64,000 bases of DNA from Actinomadura syzygii (GTDB lineage Bacteria; Actinomycetota; Actinomycetes; Streptosporangiales; Streptosporangiaceae). The DNA is taken from the NCBI RefSeq assembly GCF_008085905.1, contig NZ_VSFF01000021.1, positions 1 to 64,000 of the forward strand, read 5' to 3'. Positions 53,025 through 61,576 of this stretch are shown in pieces. The position numbers and the translations under genes are program-made. Numbering within the stretch: the first letter of the stretch is position 1; each line of letters opens with the position of its first letter. The notes under the pieces were generated by a model. It made no database searches, was not told the origin of the DNA, and saw nothing but the letters and a program-made list of their open reading frames with translations.

Positions 53025-54658
53025 GCCTGCTCGGTCTCGACGATCTGGCGCAGCTTGAAGCGCTGGAGCTTGCCGCTGACGTTGCGCGGGAGAGCGCTGA
53101 TGAAGCGGACCTCCCGCGGGTACTTGTAGGGAGCCAGCTCGCCCTTGACGAATTCCTGGATCTCCTTGACCTTCGCGTCGTCCCCGACGACGCCGTCGCG
53201 CAGCGCGACGAACGCGCACACGATCGAGCCACGCTCGGGATCAGGGGCCGCCACGACTCCCGACTCGACGACGTCGGGGTGGGCGTCGATCGCCGCCTCG
53301 ACCTCCGAACCCCCGATGTTGTAACCGGAGGAGACGATCATGTCGTCGGTGCGGGCCTGATACCAGAAGTAGCCGTCCTCGTCGCGGAGGTAGGTGTCGC
53401 CGGTGACGTTCCAGCCGTTGACGACATAGCTCCGTTGGCGTTCGTCGTCGAGGTAGCGGCATCCGACCGGGCCGATGACGGCCAGGCGGCCCTTGACGCC
53501 AGCAGCGACCTCCTCTCCGCTGTCGTCCAGGACCGTGGCGCGGTAGCCGGGGACGGGCTTGCCCGTCGCGCCTGGACGGATGTCGTCGCCCGCGGCGGAC
53601 AGGAAGATGTGCAGCAGTTCGGTGGCACCGATGCCGTCGATGACCTTGAGGCCGATCTCGTCGTGGAGCTGGTGCCACGTCGCCCGCGGCAGGTGCTCAC
53701 CGGCGCTCACCGCGGCGCGGAGCCCCGCGAGCCGGCCGGCCTTGCCCTTCTTGAGGATCTGCTTGTACGCCGTGGGCGCGGTGGCCAGGACGGTGACCCG
53801 GTGCTCGACGACCAGGTCGGCCAGCTGCACGGGCGTCGCCGCCTCGACCAGGAACGCGCAGGCGCCGGCCCGGAGCGTGAACACGACGAGCATGCCGAGG
53901 CCGAACGTGAAGCCGAGCGGCGCGGTGGCCGCGACCAGGTCGTCCGGTCGCAGCCTCAGCACGTGCTTCCCGAAGGTGTCGTCGATCGACAGCACGTCGC
54001 GGTGAAAGTGCATCGTGACCTTGGGGGCCCCGGTGCTGCCCGACGTCGGACCGAGCAGCGCGACGTCGTCGGCGGCGGTGTCGACGGCGGTGAACCCGGC
54101 CGGCTTCGCCGCGATCCGCCGGGTCAGGTCGTCGGCCTGTGGCCCGCCGTAGGCGACGATCCTCAACCCTGGGGCCGACGCGTCCCGCACGGCCACCACG
54201 TCCGCAACATAGCGGTGGTCGACCAGAGCGATGACCGGCCTGGTCTTCGCCACGATCGGAGCCAGCTCGCGTTGACGCAGCGCGGCGATGGTGGTGACCG
54301 GGATGCCGCCAGCCTTGAGGACGCCCAGCCACGCGGCCACCGTCCACGCGTTGTTCGGCGACCGCAGCAGGACCCGGTTGCCGGTGACCAGGCCGAGGTC
54401 GTCGACCAGGACGTGCGCGATGCGGTCCGCGCGGTCCTGCAACTCGCCGTAGGTCCACGTCTGGCCGGTGGGGGTCCGCACGGCGGGACGGTCGGCGCCG
54501 TACGTCGCGACGGCCACGTCGATGAGCTCGGTGGCCGCGTTGAGCCGCTCGGGGTAGTCGAGCGGCTCGGTGGTGAACTCCAGAGCCGGCCACTGCTCGT
54601 CCGGAGGCAGGTTGTCCCGGGCGAAGGTGTCGGCGTAGGCCGAAGGGCCGAGCTTCAT
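53021..54658 (-). CDS. Benzoate/2-aminobenzoate-CoA ligase family protein
   Basis: This 545-residue adenylate-forming enzyme belongs to the benzoate-CoA ligase group. It has the P-loop-like ALLGPTSGSTGAPKVTMHFH, the A5-type GIGATELLHIF, VNGWNVTGDTYLRDEDGYFW and the C-terminal GKLQRFKLRQ with its catalytic Lys. It would activate an aromatic acid with ATP and CoA. GGAGG precedes the ATG at 54658. Its start overlaps the stop of the 104-residue upstream gene, and its stop overlaps the start of the collapsed hydroxylase gene, so the operon was once tightly coupled. The hydroxylase remnant suggests salicylate or anthranilate as substrate. Confidence 0.87.
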   Translation of the reverse strand: MKLGPSAYADTFARDNLPPDEQWPALEFTTEPLDYPERLNAATELIDVAVATYGADRPAVRTPTGQTWTYGELQDRADRIAHVLVDDLGLVTGNRVLLRSPNNAWTVAAWLGVLKAGGIPVTTIAALRQRELAPIVAKTRPVIALVDHRYVADVVAVRDASAPGLRIVAYGGPQADDLTRRIAAKPAGFTAVDTAADDVALLGPTSGSTGAPKVTMHFHRDVLSIDDTFGKHVLRLRPDDLVAATAPLGFTFGLGMLVVFTLRAGACAFLVEAATPVQLADLVVEHRVTVLATAPTAYKQILKKGKAGRLAGLRAAVSAGEHLPRATWHQLHDEIGLKVIDGIGATELLHIFLSAAGDDIRPGATGKPVPGYRATVLDDSGEEVAAGVKGRLAVIGPVGCRYLDDERQRSYVVNGWNVTGDTYLRDEDGYFWYQARTDDMIVSSGYNIGGSEVEAAIDAHPDVVESGVVAAPDPERGSIVCAFVALRDGVVGDDAKVKEIQEFVKGELAPYKYPREVRFISALPRNVSGKLQRFKLRQIVETEQA

Positions 54659-54969
54659 CGCGATCCTCCGTCTTTGGACCGCGACACGCCCTCGTGGACG
54701 ACGGTCGCCAGATGGGTGCGATCGGAAGCGAGGAGGTGGCCGAGCGCGCCCCCGCGACCGGCGTCGGCGGGGGTCCGGTGGATCCACTCGGCCAGCCCCT
54801 CTGTCGGCCGCAGGTCGCCAAGAGGTCGAACCCGCGTGGCCTGGTGGGGCAGGCGTTCGCCGTCCAGAGTCGGTCGGCGCGGGTCACCACCGCTACCACC
54901 GAGCCCTCCCTTCGTGGGGTACATCGAGCTGTCACCCTGCACGACGTACTTGCTGAGGTCGGGCTCCAT
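54655..54969 (-). CDS. Uncharacterised 104-residue protein, first gene of the ligase operon
   Basis: The ATG at 54969 has AGGAG 8 nt upstream, and the stop overlaps the ligase start in ATGA, so the gene is probably translated. It begins MEPDLSKYVVQGDSSMYPTK and ends in HLLASDRTHLATVVHEGVSR followed by a short charged tail. The middle is Gly/Pro/Arg-rich and looks like two ends of a larger protein joined by an in-frame deletion. I do not recognise the family. Confidence 0.5.
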   Translation of the reverse strand: MEPDLSKYVVQGDSSMYPTKGGLGGSGGDPRRPTLDGERLPHQATRVRPLGDLRPTEGLAEWIHRTPADAGRGGALGHLLASDRTHLATVVHEGVSRSKDGGSR

Positions 54970-55117
54970 GCGATCGCTCCTGTCGGGTTGCCGTCAGTGC
55001 TGGTGTGCCACGGGTCTCCATCAAGAACAGCGCGGCTATTGCCGCGTCGGTCGCGATGGTCGTCGCGCGTCGGACCGCACCTCTCGTTCAGCGGCTCGCG
55101 GCTCGACCGCCTACCAT

Positions 55118-55161
55118 GACAGAATTAATACGTTCGTTGCTTCTATGTCAATAGAAGCAAC
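55118..55161 (-). promoter_or_regulatory. Promoter of the ligase operon with overlapping operator
   Basis: On the minus strand TTGACA (complement of 55146-55151) and TATTAA (complement of 55125-55130) form a sigma-70-like promoter with about 15-nt spacing. The -35 box lies inside a perfect inverted repeat, GTTGCTTCTAT and ATAGAAGCAAC around GTCA (55136-55161). This is an ideal repressor site; one of the two PaaX proteins is the natural candidate. Confidence 0.65.
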
Positions 55162-55306
55162 ATCCGAAGACGGCTTGCCTTCGATGTGGAGGTGAAGATC
55201 GTCCCAGGCGGGATCGTCGAACAGTCCCGGCAGGCGTTCGGCGACGCGCTCGCCACTTTTTCCGTGACCTGCGGCCTCTCCGCGGCTTCGTGAGCGTCAC
55301 GAGCTT

Positions 55307-55355
55307 CCCGCCCGATGTCCCCGGCTGCCAGGCCACGGCAAGGACATCGGGCGGG
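55307..55355 (-). terminator. Strong hairpin downstream of the second PaaX gene
   Basis: CCCGCCCGATGTCC (55307-55320) pairs perfectly with GGACATCGGGCGGG (55342-55355) around a 21-nt loop. It lies between the 3' end of the PaaX gene at 55470 and the ligase promoter, so it should insulate the two minus-strand units. There is no T-tract. Confidence 0.6.
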
Positions 55356-55469
55356 TGTGACGGAGCCCCCTATTCCAACTCTTGAACGTTCGTCACAGCT
55401 AAGACATGCGTCTCGGTGCTACGTGCACGATGAAGGACAGCGCCCGGTTCCCCCCAGGCGCCGGGCACT

Positions 55470-56330
55470 TCAGCTCGGCGAGACGGCGCGCCTTGTCACG
55501 ACGTCGAAGTGATGCTGGGACCGTTGTGCGAGCTCAGGAGACCACTTCTCGTAGAGGTTGATTGCCGCCTGGCGTCGTTCCGCGGCGGGGAAGAACTCCC
55601 GAGGCAGCCCGGGGTCCAGGTAGGGGAACCGGCGGAAGGTGTTGAACAGCCGGGTCCGGGCGACGAACGTCTCGTTGTCGTCACCACCGAGCGGGGGCTG
55701 TCCGAACTCTTCGATGAACAACTCGTAGCGCTGGAGCAGTTCGTCCCCGTCCCATGCGCGCGCGATCACGGTCTCGGGCGCCAGCTCATGTCGGCCGACG
55801 AACAGGGTGACGCGCTGGTCGATACCCAGGTGCTCGAGATAGGGAACAAGCTCGGCGCTCTGGTCGCGTGGCGCGACCCATGTGCTGTCCTCGAGTGGCC
55901 CGAAGCCGAGAAAGCGCAGTCGCCGGCTCAACCGGTGCCTCTCTCGGCGCATGTCATCGGGGATGGCGTACCAGACCAGGGACCATGTCCCGTCCCACGG
56001 CTCGTCTCGGGCGAAGGCGGACAGCCGTCGGTCTCCGACGGAGATGAGTTCGAGCAGGCGCGCGGTCGGCGTGTAGGAGATGAATCGGCCGTTACGGTGC
56101 CGTTCGAGCAGGCCACGTTCGACCACACGGTGCAGTGAGACGCGAGCGGCCGCCGGGGTGATGCCGAACGCCGTCAGCAAGTCGACGATCCCGCCCGACC
56201 ACGCGGGCCGCGGATCGTCTCTGACGTAGATGGCGAACATCGTGATCACAAGTTCCTGAGGCTCGATCTGCTCCGAGGAACGCGGAGGGCCGGGATGCTC
56301 GCTCCGTGGGCTGACTGCTCGCCTGATCAT
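55470..56330 (-). CDS. PaaX-family transcriptional regulator
   Basis: This 286-residue second PaaX protein has the winged helix (ELVITMFAIYVRDDPRPAWS, ITPAAARVSLHRVVERGLLE, GRFISYTPTARLLELI), the central domain (WDGTWSLVWYAIPDDMRRER, RRLRFLGFGPLEDSTWVAPR) and the C-terminal RRFPYLDPGLPREFFPAAER. It is only distantly similar to the other PaaX gene. It is divergent from the tryptophan-related operon with about 430 bp between starts, so it may control that operon, the ligase operon, or both. No good ribosome binding site precedes ATG 56330. Confidence 0.87.
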   Translation of the reverse strand: MIRRAVSPRSEHPGPPRSSEQIEPQELVITMFAIYVRDDPRPAWSGGIVDLLTAFGITPAAARVSLHRVVERGLLERHRNGRFISYTPTARLLELISVGDRRLSAFARDEPWDGTWSLVWYAIPDDMRRERHRLSRRLRFLGFGPLEDSTWVAPRDQSAELVPYLEHLGIDQRVTLFVGRHELAPETVIARAWDGDELLQRYELFIEEFGQPPLGGDDNETFVARTRLFNTFRRFPYLDPGLPREFFPAAERRQAAINLYEKWSPELAQRSQHHFDVVTRRAVSPS

Positions 56331-56586
56331 GTACGGGAATCCTAAAGGCCGGCGGGTTCGGGAGTCTTTTCGTGCATCGGCTCGTGTCGTTGCGACGGGG
56401 CATCTTCGGTCCGCGCGCTCTCGCCAGGCCTAGGCGCGCCGTCCGGCGCCGGGACGAGAGCTTGCGGCGTTGCCCCGCCGTCAGTCACAACGTCAGTGTA
56501 CAGGTCGCCGGGTTGCATAGTTAGATATTCGCACGGCGCGGCACGCATGCGGCCTGAGGTGGGCGGACGTAGTGCCAGATCAATGC

Positions 56587-56616
56587 TTTACACACTCCCG
56601 GAGTGATGCGTACAGT
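56587..56616 (+). promoter_or_regulatory. Candidate promoter of the tryptophan-related operon
   Basis: TTTACA (56587-56592) and TACAGT (56611-56616) are 18 nt apart. The spacer contains the perfect inverted repeat CACTCCCGGAGTG (56593-56605), a plausible operator between the promoter boxes. The first start codon with a ribosome binding site follows at 56658. Confidence 0.45.
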
Positions 56617-56657
56617 ATTGCTCGCGTTGGCGCATGGCCCCAGTGAGAGGAGTGCGG

Positions 56658-56762
56658 ATGAACGTCGCTGCAACACTGAGAGCGGCCGGTCGCTCGCCGA
56701 GCGGCCGCACGAGTCACGATCTCGGTCTTCCTCCACGGCTACGCGGAGGGCGTGCTCGATGA
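56658..56762 (+). CDS. Possible 34-residue leader ORF
   Basis: The ATG at 56658 follows GAGAGGAGTG, a better ribosome binding site than that of the permease. The peptide starts MNVAATLRAAGRSPSG and is Arg-rich (no Trp codons, so not a classical trp attenuator). Its TGA overlaps the permease ATG (ATGA), which would couple their translation. It could instead be the frameshifted original N-terminus of the permease. Confidence 0.4.
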   Translation: MNVAATLRAAGRSPSGRTSHDLGLPPRLRGGRAR

Positions 56763-57712
56763 GTTCCGTCATGACAGACACCTTCGTGACAGGGCTGCCG
56801 CTGGTGCCGCTCGTTCTCGGCATCTATCTGGTGATGCGGATCCGCGAAGACTTCGACCTGACCGTCGACGGCAGCTTCGCGATCGGAGGTGCGGTCGGCG
56901 GCACCGCGCTGGTGCATGGCGTCCCCGTTCCGTTCGCCATGGCGCTCGCCATCGCCGCGGGAGTCGGCGCCGGGCTTGTCACCACCGTCGTCCACCTCGG
57001 CCTCGGCGTTCCGATCATGCTCGCGGGCCTTGTCACGTCGCTCGGTCTCTACAGCATCAACCTCCGAACGATGGGGACGCCGTCGGTCTCCCTCACCTCC
57101 GAGCACACTTTGTTCAGCGGTCTGCAGGCACTGGATCCAGTGGCCCGCGACTGGGTCTCGATCGCGATCTTGTTCCTCTTCGCCGTGGCCGCGCTCGGCG
57201 CCGTCGGCCTCTTCCTGCGCACCGAGATCGGTCTCGCCCTCCGGGTCTCTGGCCACAACACCCGCCTGATCCGAAGTCAGGGAGTCAGCGAGCGACGTCT
57301 TATCGCGATCAACCTGCTCCTGGCGAACGGGCTCAGCAGTCTCAGTGGTGTCCTCGTGGTGCAGAACCAGGGCTTCGCGGACGTCAACATGGGCGTCGGA
57401 GTCTTGATCGCCGGCCTGGGGGCCCTGCTGCTCGGCGAGCTGATCACCCGGCCGGGAGGATCGCGCATCCTGCGCGGACTCCTCGCGGTGCTGATCGGAG
57501 CGGTCCTGTACCGCTTGGTATTGACCATGGCCCTGAACGCCGGTCTTTCGCCGACGGATCTCAACCTCGTGACGGCGCTGACCTTGATCGGCGCATTCGC
57601 TCTGAATCGCGTGGTGGCGAGAGCGGGCCGCACCCTCGCACAACGCAGATCCGGGCAACGATCAGCGAGTTCCTGGGACACCACCCACACGAAGGGTGCG
57701 GTAAGTGCTTGA
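56759..57712 (+). CDS. ABC transporter permease (TrpY-like, COG4120 type)
   Basis: This 317-residue integral membrane protein resembles permeases of the TrpXYZ-type importers. It has many hydrophobic helices (GLPLVPLVLGIYLVMRIRED, the conserved FDLTVDGSFAIGGAV, IAILFLFAVAALGAVGLFL, VGVLIAGLGALLLGELI). GGAGGG lies 8 nt before ATG 56759. The ATPase gene overlaps its end by 8 nt. In streptococci this transporter class imports tryptophan; here the tryptophanyl-tRNA synthetase and kynurenine-formamidase-like genes in the same operon support a tryptophan or indolic substrate. Confidence 0.82.
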   Translation: MSSVMTDTFVTGLPLVPLVLGIYLVMRIREDFDLTVDGSFAIGGAVGGTALVHGVPVPFAMALAIAAGVGAGLVTTVVHLGLGVPIMLAGLVTSLGLYSINLRTMGTPSVSLTSEHTLFSGLQALDPVARDWVSIAILFLFAVAALGAVGLFLRTEIGLALRVSGHNTRLIRSQGVSERRLIAINLLLANGLSSLSGVLVVQNQGFADVNMGVGVLIAGLGALLLGELITRPGGSRILRGLLAVLIGAVLYRLVLTMALNAGLSPTDLNLVTALTLIGAFALNRVVARAGRTLAQRRSGQRSASSWDTTHTKGAVSA

Positions 57713-58505
57713 GCTGAACAAGGTGCGACTGGTTCACAACCAGGGCACCAGCACCGAGGTCGTCGCGTTGCACGACCTCAGCCTCAAGGTCGACACGGGC
57801 CAGTTCGTCACCGTCGTGGGCGCGAATGGAGCCGGCAAGAGCTCGATGATCCAGGTCATCTCAGGTGCGGCCAGGCCGACCAGCGGCACGGTCAGGATCG
57901 GAGGAGCCGACGTCACCCTGCGACCGGACTTCGGTCGCGCACGCCAGGTCGCCAGGGTCTTCGACGATCCTCGTGCCGGCACCGCGCCAGAGCTGAGCAT
58001 CGAGGAGAACCTGGCCCTGGCGATGTCGCGAGGCCGCCGCCGCAGACTGCGCTTCGCCGTGACGCGGAGCCGCAGGAGCGTCATGCGCGAGCACCTGAAA
58101 CAGTTGGGCCTGGGGCTCGAAGAGAGGCTCTCCGCCCCGGTGGCCCTGCTGTCGGCGGGTCAGCGACAGAGCCTCACCATGATCATGGCGGGGCTCACCC
58201 AGCCCGATGTGCTCCTGCTGGACGAGCACCTCGCTGCGCTCGACCCGGGCACCGCCCAACGGGTGCTCGCCCTCACCGTCGACCTCAGCGCCGAGCTCAG
58301 CTGCACCAGCGTGATGATCACCCACAACATGGAGCAGGCGATCAGCGTCGGCGACCGCCTGCTGGTCATGGGGCGAGGCCGTGTCATCGCCGACATCTCC
58401 GGAGCCGAGAAGGCGAGCCTGACCGTGCCGGGACTGGTGAGCCGGATCACGGAGGCGGGCGCCGAGGCGTCGGACCGGATGATGCTGAGCCCGCGATCCG
58501 GCTGA
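57705..58505 (+). CDS. ABC transporter ATPase (TrpZ-like, COG1101 type)
   Basis: This 266-residue ATPase has Walker A GANGAGKSS (residues 39-47), signature LLSAGQRQS (a variant of LSGGQ), Walker B VLLLDEHLAALDP and the switch His in ITHN. It starts at GTG 57705, overlapping the permease gene by 8 nt. It drives the importer formed with the upstream permease and the lipoprotein encoded at 60518-61576. Confidence 0.88.
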   Translation: MLELNKVRLVHNQGTSTEVVALHDLSLKVDTGQFVTVVGANGAGKSSMIQVISGAARPTSGTVRIGGADVTLRPDFGRARQVARVFDDPRAGTAPELSIEENLALAMSRGRRRRLRFAVTRSRRSVMREHLKQLGLGLEERLSAPVALLSAGQRQSLTMIMAGLTQPDVLLLDEHLAALDPGTAQRVLALTVDLSAELSCTSVMITHNMEQAISVGDRLLVMGRGRVIADISGAEKASLTVPGLVSRITEAGAEASDRMMLSPRSG

Positions 58506-58563
58506 CGGCCCGACGCGGCCGTGACACCCGACAGCAGCGACCGAAGCGAGTAGAGGAGCAGGC

Positions 58564-59457
58564 GTGTCTGAGATCTGGAGCCTTGTCACCTATGCCAGGC
58601 CGGGTGACGACCGAACATCTGTCGGCGTGAGGCTGGCGGACGGATCAGTCCGGTCTCTGCGAGCGTTCGAATGGGCGCACGACGTCATTGACGTCGTCAA
58701 AGACTGGTCGCGGCTGGAACCCGCGCTCAAGGCTCTTGATCCGCGCGCGGGTTCGGTCATTGCCGACGCCGTGCTCCGGGCACCGTTGCGCTTTCCGGAC
58801 AAGATCGTCTGCGCCGGAGCGAACTACGCCGACCACCTTCGCGAACTCGGACTCGAACCCAAGCCCGGCCCGGTCTTCTTCTTCCTCAAGCCGCCGCCTT
58901 CGACGGTGGTCGGGCCCGGCGAGGCCATCCGGATCCCGACCGCGGACGGCGCGCGGGTCGACTACGAGGGCGAGCTCGGCGTCGTGATCGGGAAGCCGGG
59001 CGGCTCCATCACCCGGGAGGACGCCATGGGGCATGTCGCGGGCTACACGATCGTCAACGACGTCTCGGCACGCGGCCTGCTGGCCAGGCCGGACCCTCTG
59101 GTGCCGGCCATGGGGTTCGACTGGATCTCCTCCAAGGGACGCGACACCTTCTGTCCCACCGGTCCCGGAATCACTCCGTCGTGGCTGGTTCAGGACCCAC
59201 ATGCGCTCAGCCTCGAATTGTCGGTCAACGGTGAGGTGCGGCAGTCGGCGACGACGGGCGGGATGACCGCCTCGATCCCGGAACTGATCGCACAGGTGAG
59301 CGCGCTGATGAGCCTTGCGCCCGGGGACGTCATCGCCACGGGAACGCCCGCGGGCGTCGCCATGGCCAGTGGGCGCTACCTGCGCCCGGGAGACGAGATC
59401 TCCATCCGGATCGACGGGCTCGGCGTGCTGACGAACCCGGTGGAGGGCGCGTCGTGA
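58564..59457 (+). CDS. Fumarylacetoacetate-hydrolase-family enzyme
   Basis: This 297-residue protein has the FAH metal site DYEGELGVVIG, with KIVCAGANYADHLRELG upstream, TIVNDVSARG and the C-terminal PGDVIATGTPAGVAMA. Such enzymes hydrolyse or decarboxylate beta-dicarbonyl products of aromatic ring cleavage, or act as oxaloacetate decarboxylases or ureidoglycolate lyases. The GTG at 58564 is preceded by GAGGAGCAGGC. Its stop overlaps the start of the tRNA synthetase gene (GTGA). In this context a carboxylic ring-cleavage product of tryptophan metabolism is a reasonable but unproven substrate. Confidence 0.85.
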   Translation: MSEIWSLVTYARPGDDRTSVGVRLADGSVRSLRAFEWAHDVIDVVKDWSRLEPALKALDPRAGSVIADAVLRAPLRFPDKIVCAGANYADHLRELGLEPKPGPVFFFLKPPPSTVVGPGEAIRIPTADGARVDYEGELGVVIGKPGGSITREDAMGHVAGYTIVNDVSARGLLARPDPLVPAMGFDWISSKGRDTFCPTGPGITPSWLVQDPHALSLELSVNGEVRQSATTGGMTASIPELIAQVSALMSLAPGDVIATGTPAGVAMASGRYLRPGDEISIRIDGLGVLTNPVEGAS

Positions 59458-60450
59458 GCGGCCAGCGCGAGCCGGTGAGGATCTTTTCGGGCATCCAGCC
59501 GACTGGGCGAAAGCACCTGGGGAATTTTCTGGGAGGCGTTCAGCAGTTCGTCGAAGGCCAGCATCGTGGCGACGCCGTCTACTGCATCGTCAACATGCAT
59601 GCGACGACGATCGCCTACGCGCCTGAGGCGCTCCGCGAGCGTGTCTACGACACTCAGGCGCTCCTCATCGCGGCCGGGGTCGATCCTGACAAATGCGTGC
59701 TCTTTCGGCAGTCGGACGTCGCCGAGCACGGCGTGTTGTGCTGGCTGCTGTCCTCGGTCACCGCATACGGCGAGCTCGGCCGAATGCACCAGTTTAAGGA
59801 GAAATCGGTCCAGCAACGGGACCTCGTGAGTACCGGACTGTTCCTCTATCCCGTGCTGCAAGCGGCCGACATCCTGCTTTATCAGGCCCAGGAGGTCCCC
59901 GTCGGCGAGGACCAGCGCCAGCACCTCGAGCTCACCCGGAACCTCGCTCAGCGCTTCAACGCGCGTTTCGGCGAGACTTTCACGGTCCCTCGGATTCGTG
60001 TTCCGAAGACAGCGGCGCGCGTCATGGACTTGCAGGACCCGACAGCGAAGATGTCAACAAGCGCGCGAGGGGACGCCGGGACGGTGCACGTGCTCGATGA
60101 CCCGGACACGATCGCGCAGAAGGTGCGCTCGGCCATGACGGACTCGGGCCGCGAGGTTCGCCTGTCTCCGGAGAAGCCGGGAATCTCGAACCTGATCGAG
60201 ATTTATGCCGGCATCCCGGCTGTCGACAGAAGAGGTCGAGGAGCGATTCGCCCGAACGACCTATGGCCCATTCAAGAGCGCCGTCTCTGAATCGGTCATC
60301 GAGTTGCTCAGACCCATCCGTGAGCGCTATCTCACTATTCGTCCGGACGAACGCTCCTTGGATGCCGTCTTGGCGACCGGGGCGGAGAAGGCGACCGTTA
60401 TCGCGTCCAAGACCATCAGTTCCGTGTACGAGTGCATGGGCCTCAACTGA
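59454..60450 (+). CDS. trpS: Accessory tryptophanyl-tRNA synthetase, split by a +1 frameshift
   Basis: The first frame (59454-60290) carries the class I HIGH-like motif PTGRKHLGN, AYGELGRMHQFKEKSVQQRD, VLQAADILLYQAQEVPVGED and the KMSKS-like loop KMSTS, in which Thr replaces the second Lys. At about 60216-60226 the homology moves to the +1 frame (LSTEEVEERFARTTYGPFKS to the C-terminus YECMGLN, stop 60448), giving about 331 residues in total. Both halves are otherwise clean. The gene is coupled to the FAH-family gene (GTGA). It may charge tRNA-Trp under special conditions, confer resistance to a tryptophan analogue, or be recently inactivated. Confidence 0.8.
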
Positions 60451-60517
60451 GTCCGCTGCACCATCCCTGCGACACAGACGAACAGTCGGGGGCATCAGAA
60501 AAAGAGGAATGAAGGAC

Positions 60518-61576
60518 ATGACGTCGAAGAATTCTGTTTCTCGGTCCACCCGATGGCTCGGTTCCAACTCCCTGCCCTGCGCGGCCGCCGGTGCGACCCT
60601 TCTCGCGATCCTCGGCCTCACGGCCTGCGGCGCCCGCGAGGACGACAAGGCCGCCAGCGGCCCGTGCTCAGCCTCCTACCGCCAGGGGATGTTGGTGATC
60701 GCACAACTGCAACTGTTCAACAACATGGTCGAGGGCTACAAGGAGGGGTTCTCCAAGCAGACGGGAATTCCCGTAAACGGCCTGAAGATCGACGTCAAGA
60801 ACGCGCAGGGCAACCCGACCAACTTCCAGACCCTGGCGCGCTCCTTCGCCTCCGGACCCTACGACCTTCTGGGGGTCATCGGAACCCCCACGACCATCGC
60901 GCTCGCGCAGTCGACAAAGAACAAGCCGATCGTGACCGTCTCGATCGAAGACCCCGTCGGGGCGAAACTGGCGGACTCCGTGGACAGACCCGGCAGCAAC
61001 GTCACGGGCAGCATCGACATCCCTCCATCGGCGCAAGTCCTGGACGGGATCTTGGCGCTGCAGCCCAACGCGAAGACCATCGGCACGATCTACACCTCGG
61101 GCAACGACGCGTCCCTCAAATTCAACAAGGAGTTCGGCGCCGCGGCCAAGGCGCGCGGCGTCAAATTCGTCCAGACCTCGATCACCGGTTCCAACGAGCT
61201 GCAGTCGGCGGCGCGGTCGATGGTGGGCGACGTCGATGCGATGCTGATCGGTCGGGACGGCAACGTCGCGGCCGGTCTCCCGGCCATCGGAGCCCAGGCT
61301 CAGCGAAGCAGGCTTCCGCTGTACCTGGCGTACACCGGACCGGGTGCACTGGTCGATGGTGTCGTCGGCGGCTTCGGATCGGATGAGCGTGAGGTCGGCG
61401 AGCTCGCCGGTGTCGTCGCCGGGAAGATCTGCAAGGGTGCCGACCCGGCCACGACGCCCTTCTCCGTGTACACCGGACACCATTGGCAGTTCCGCAAGGA
61501 CACCTTGGCGAAAGTCGGGCTGACCGTCCCCGACGGGCTGACGAAGACGTCCGAATTCGTCAATGGCGCGAGCTAA
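60518..61576 (+). CDS. ABC transporter substrate-binding lipoprotein (TrpX-like, COG2984 type)
   Basis: This lipoprotein has about 352 residues, with a signal ending in LAILGLTACGA (lipobox LTAC). The mature domain contains LVIAQLQLFNNMVEGYKEGF, SFASGPYDLLGVIGTPTTIA, QSTKNKPIVTVSIEDPVGAK and DAMLIGRDGNVAAGLPAI, the pattern of COG2984 binding proteins that serve TrpXYZ-type importers. ATG 60518 is preceded by AGAGGA with good spacing; ATG 60509 is an alternative. It completes the three-part importer whose permease and ATPase lie 3 kb upstream in the same operon. Confidence 0.85.
   Translation: MTSKNSVSRSTRWLGSNSLPCAAAGATLLAILGLTACGAREDDKAASGPCSASYRQGMLVIAQLQLFNNMVEGYKEGFSKQTGIPVNGLKIDVKNAQGNPTNFQTLARSFASGPYDLLGVIGTPTTIALAQSTKNKPIVTVSIEDPVGAKLADSVDRPGSNVTGSIDIPPSAQVLDGILALQPNAKTIGTIYTSGNDASLKFNKEFGAAAKARGVKFVQTSITGSNELQSAARSMVGDVDAMLIGRDGNVAAGLPAIGAQAQRSRLPLYLAYTGPGALVDGVVGGFGSDEREVGELAGVVAGKICKGADPATTPFSVYTGHHWQFRKDTLAKVGLTVPDGLTKTSEFVNGAS

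Noticed and set aside
55187..55290. Plus-strand peptide VPGGIVEQSRQAF resembling a RidA-family segment
   Set aside because: Only about 15 residues fit, on the strand opposite to the ligase operon, and the frame stops soon after.
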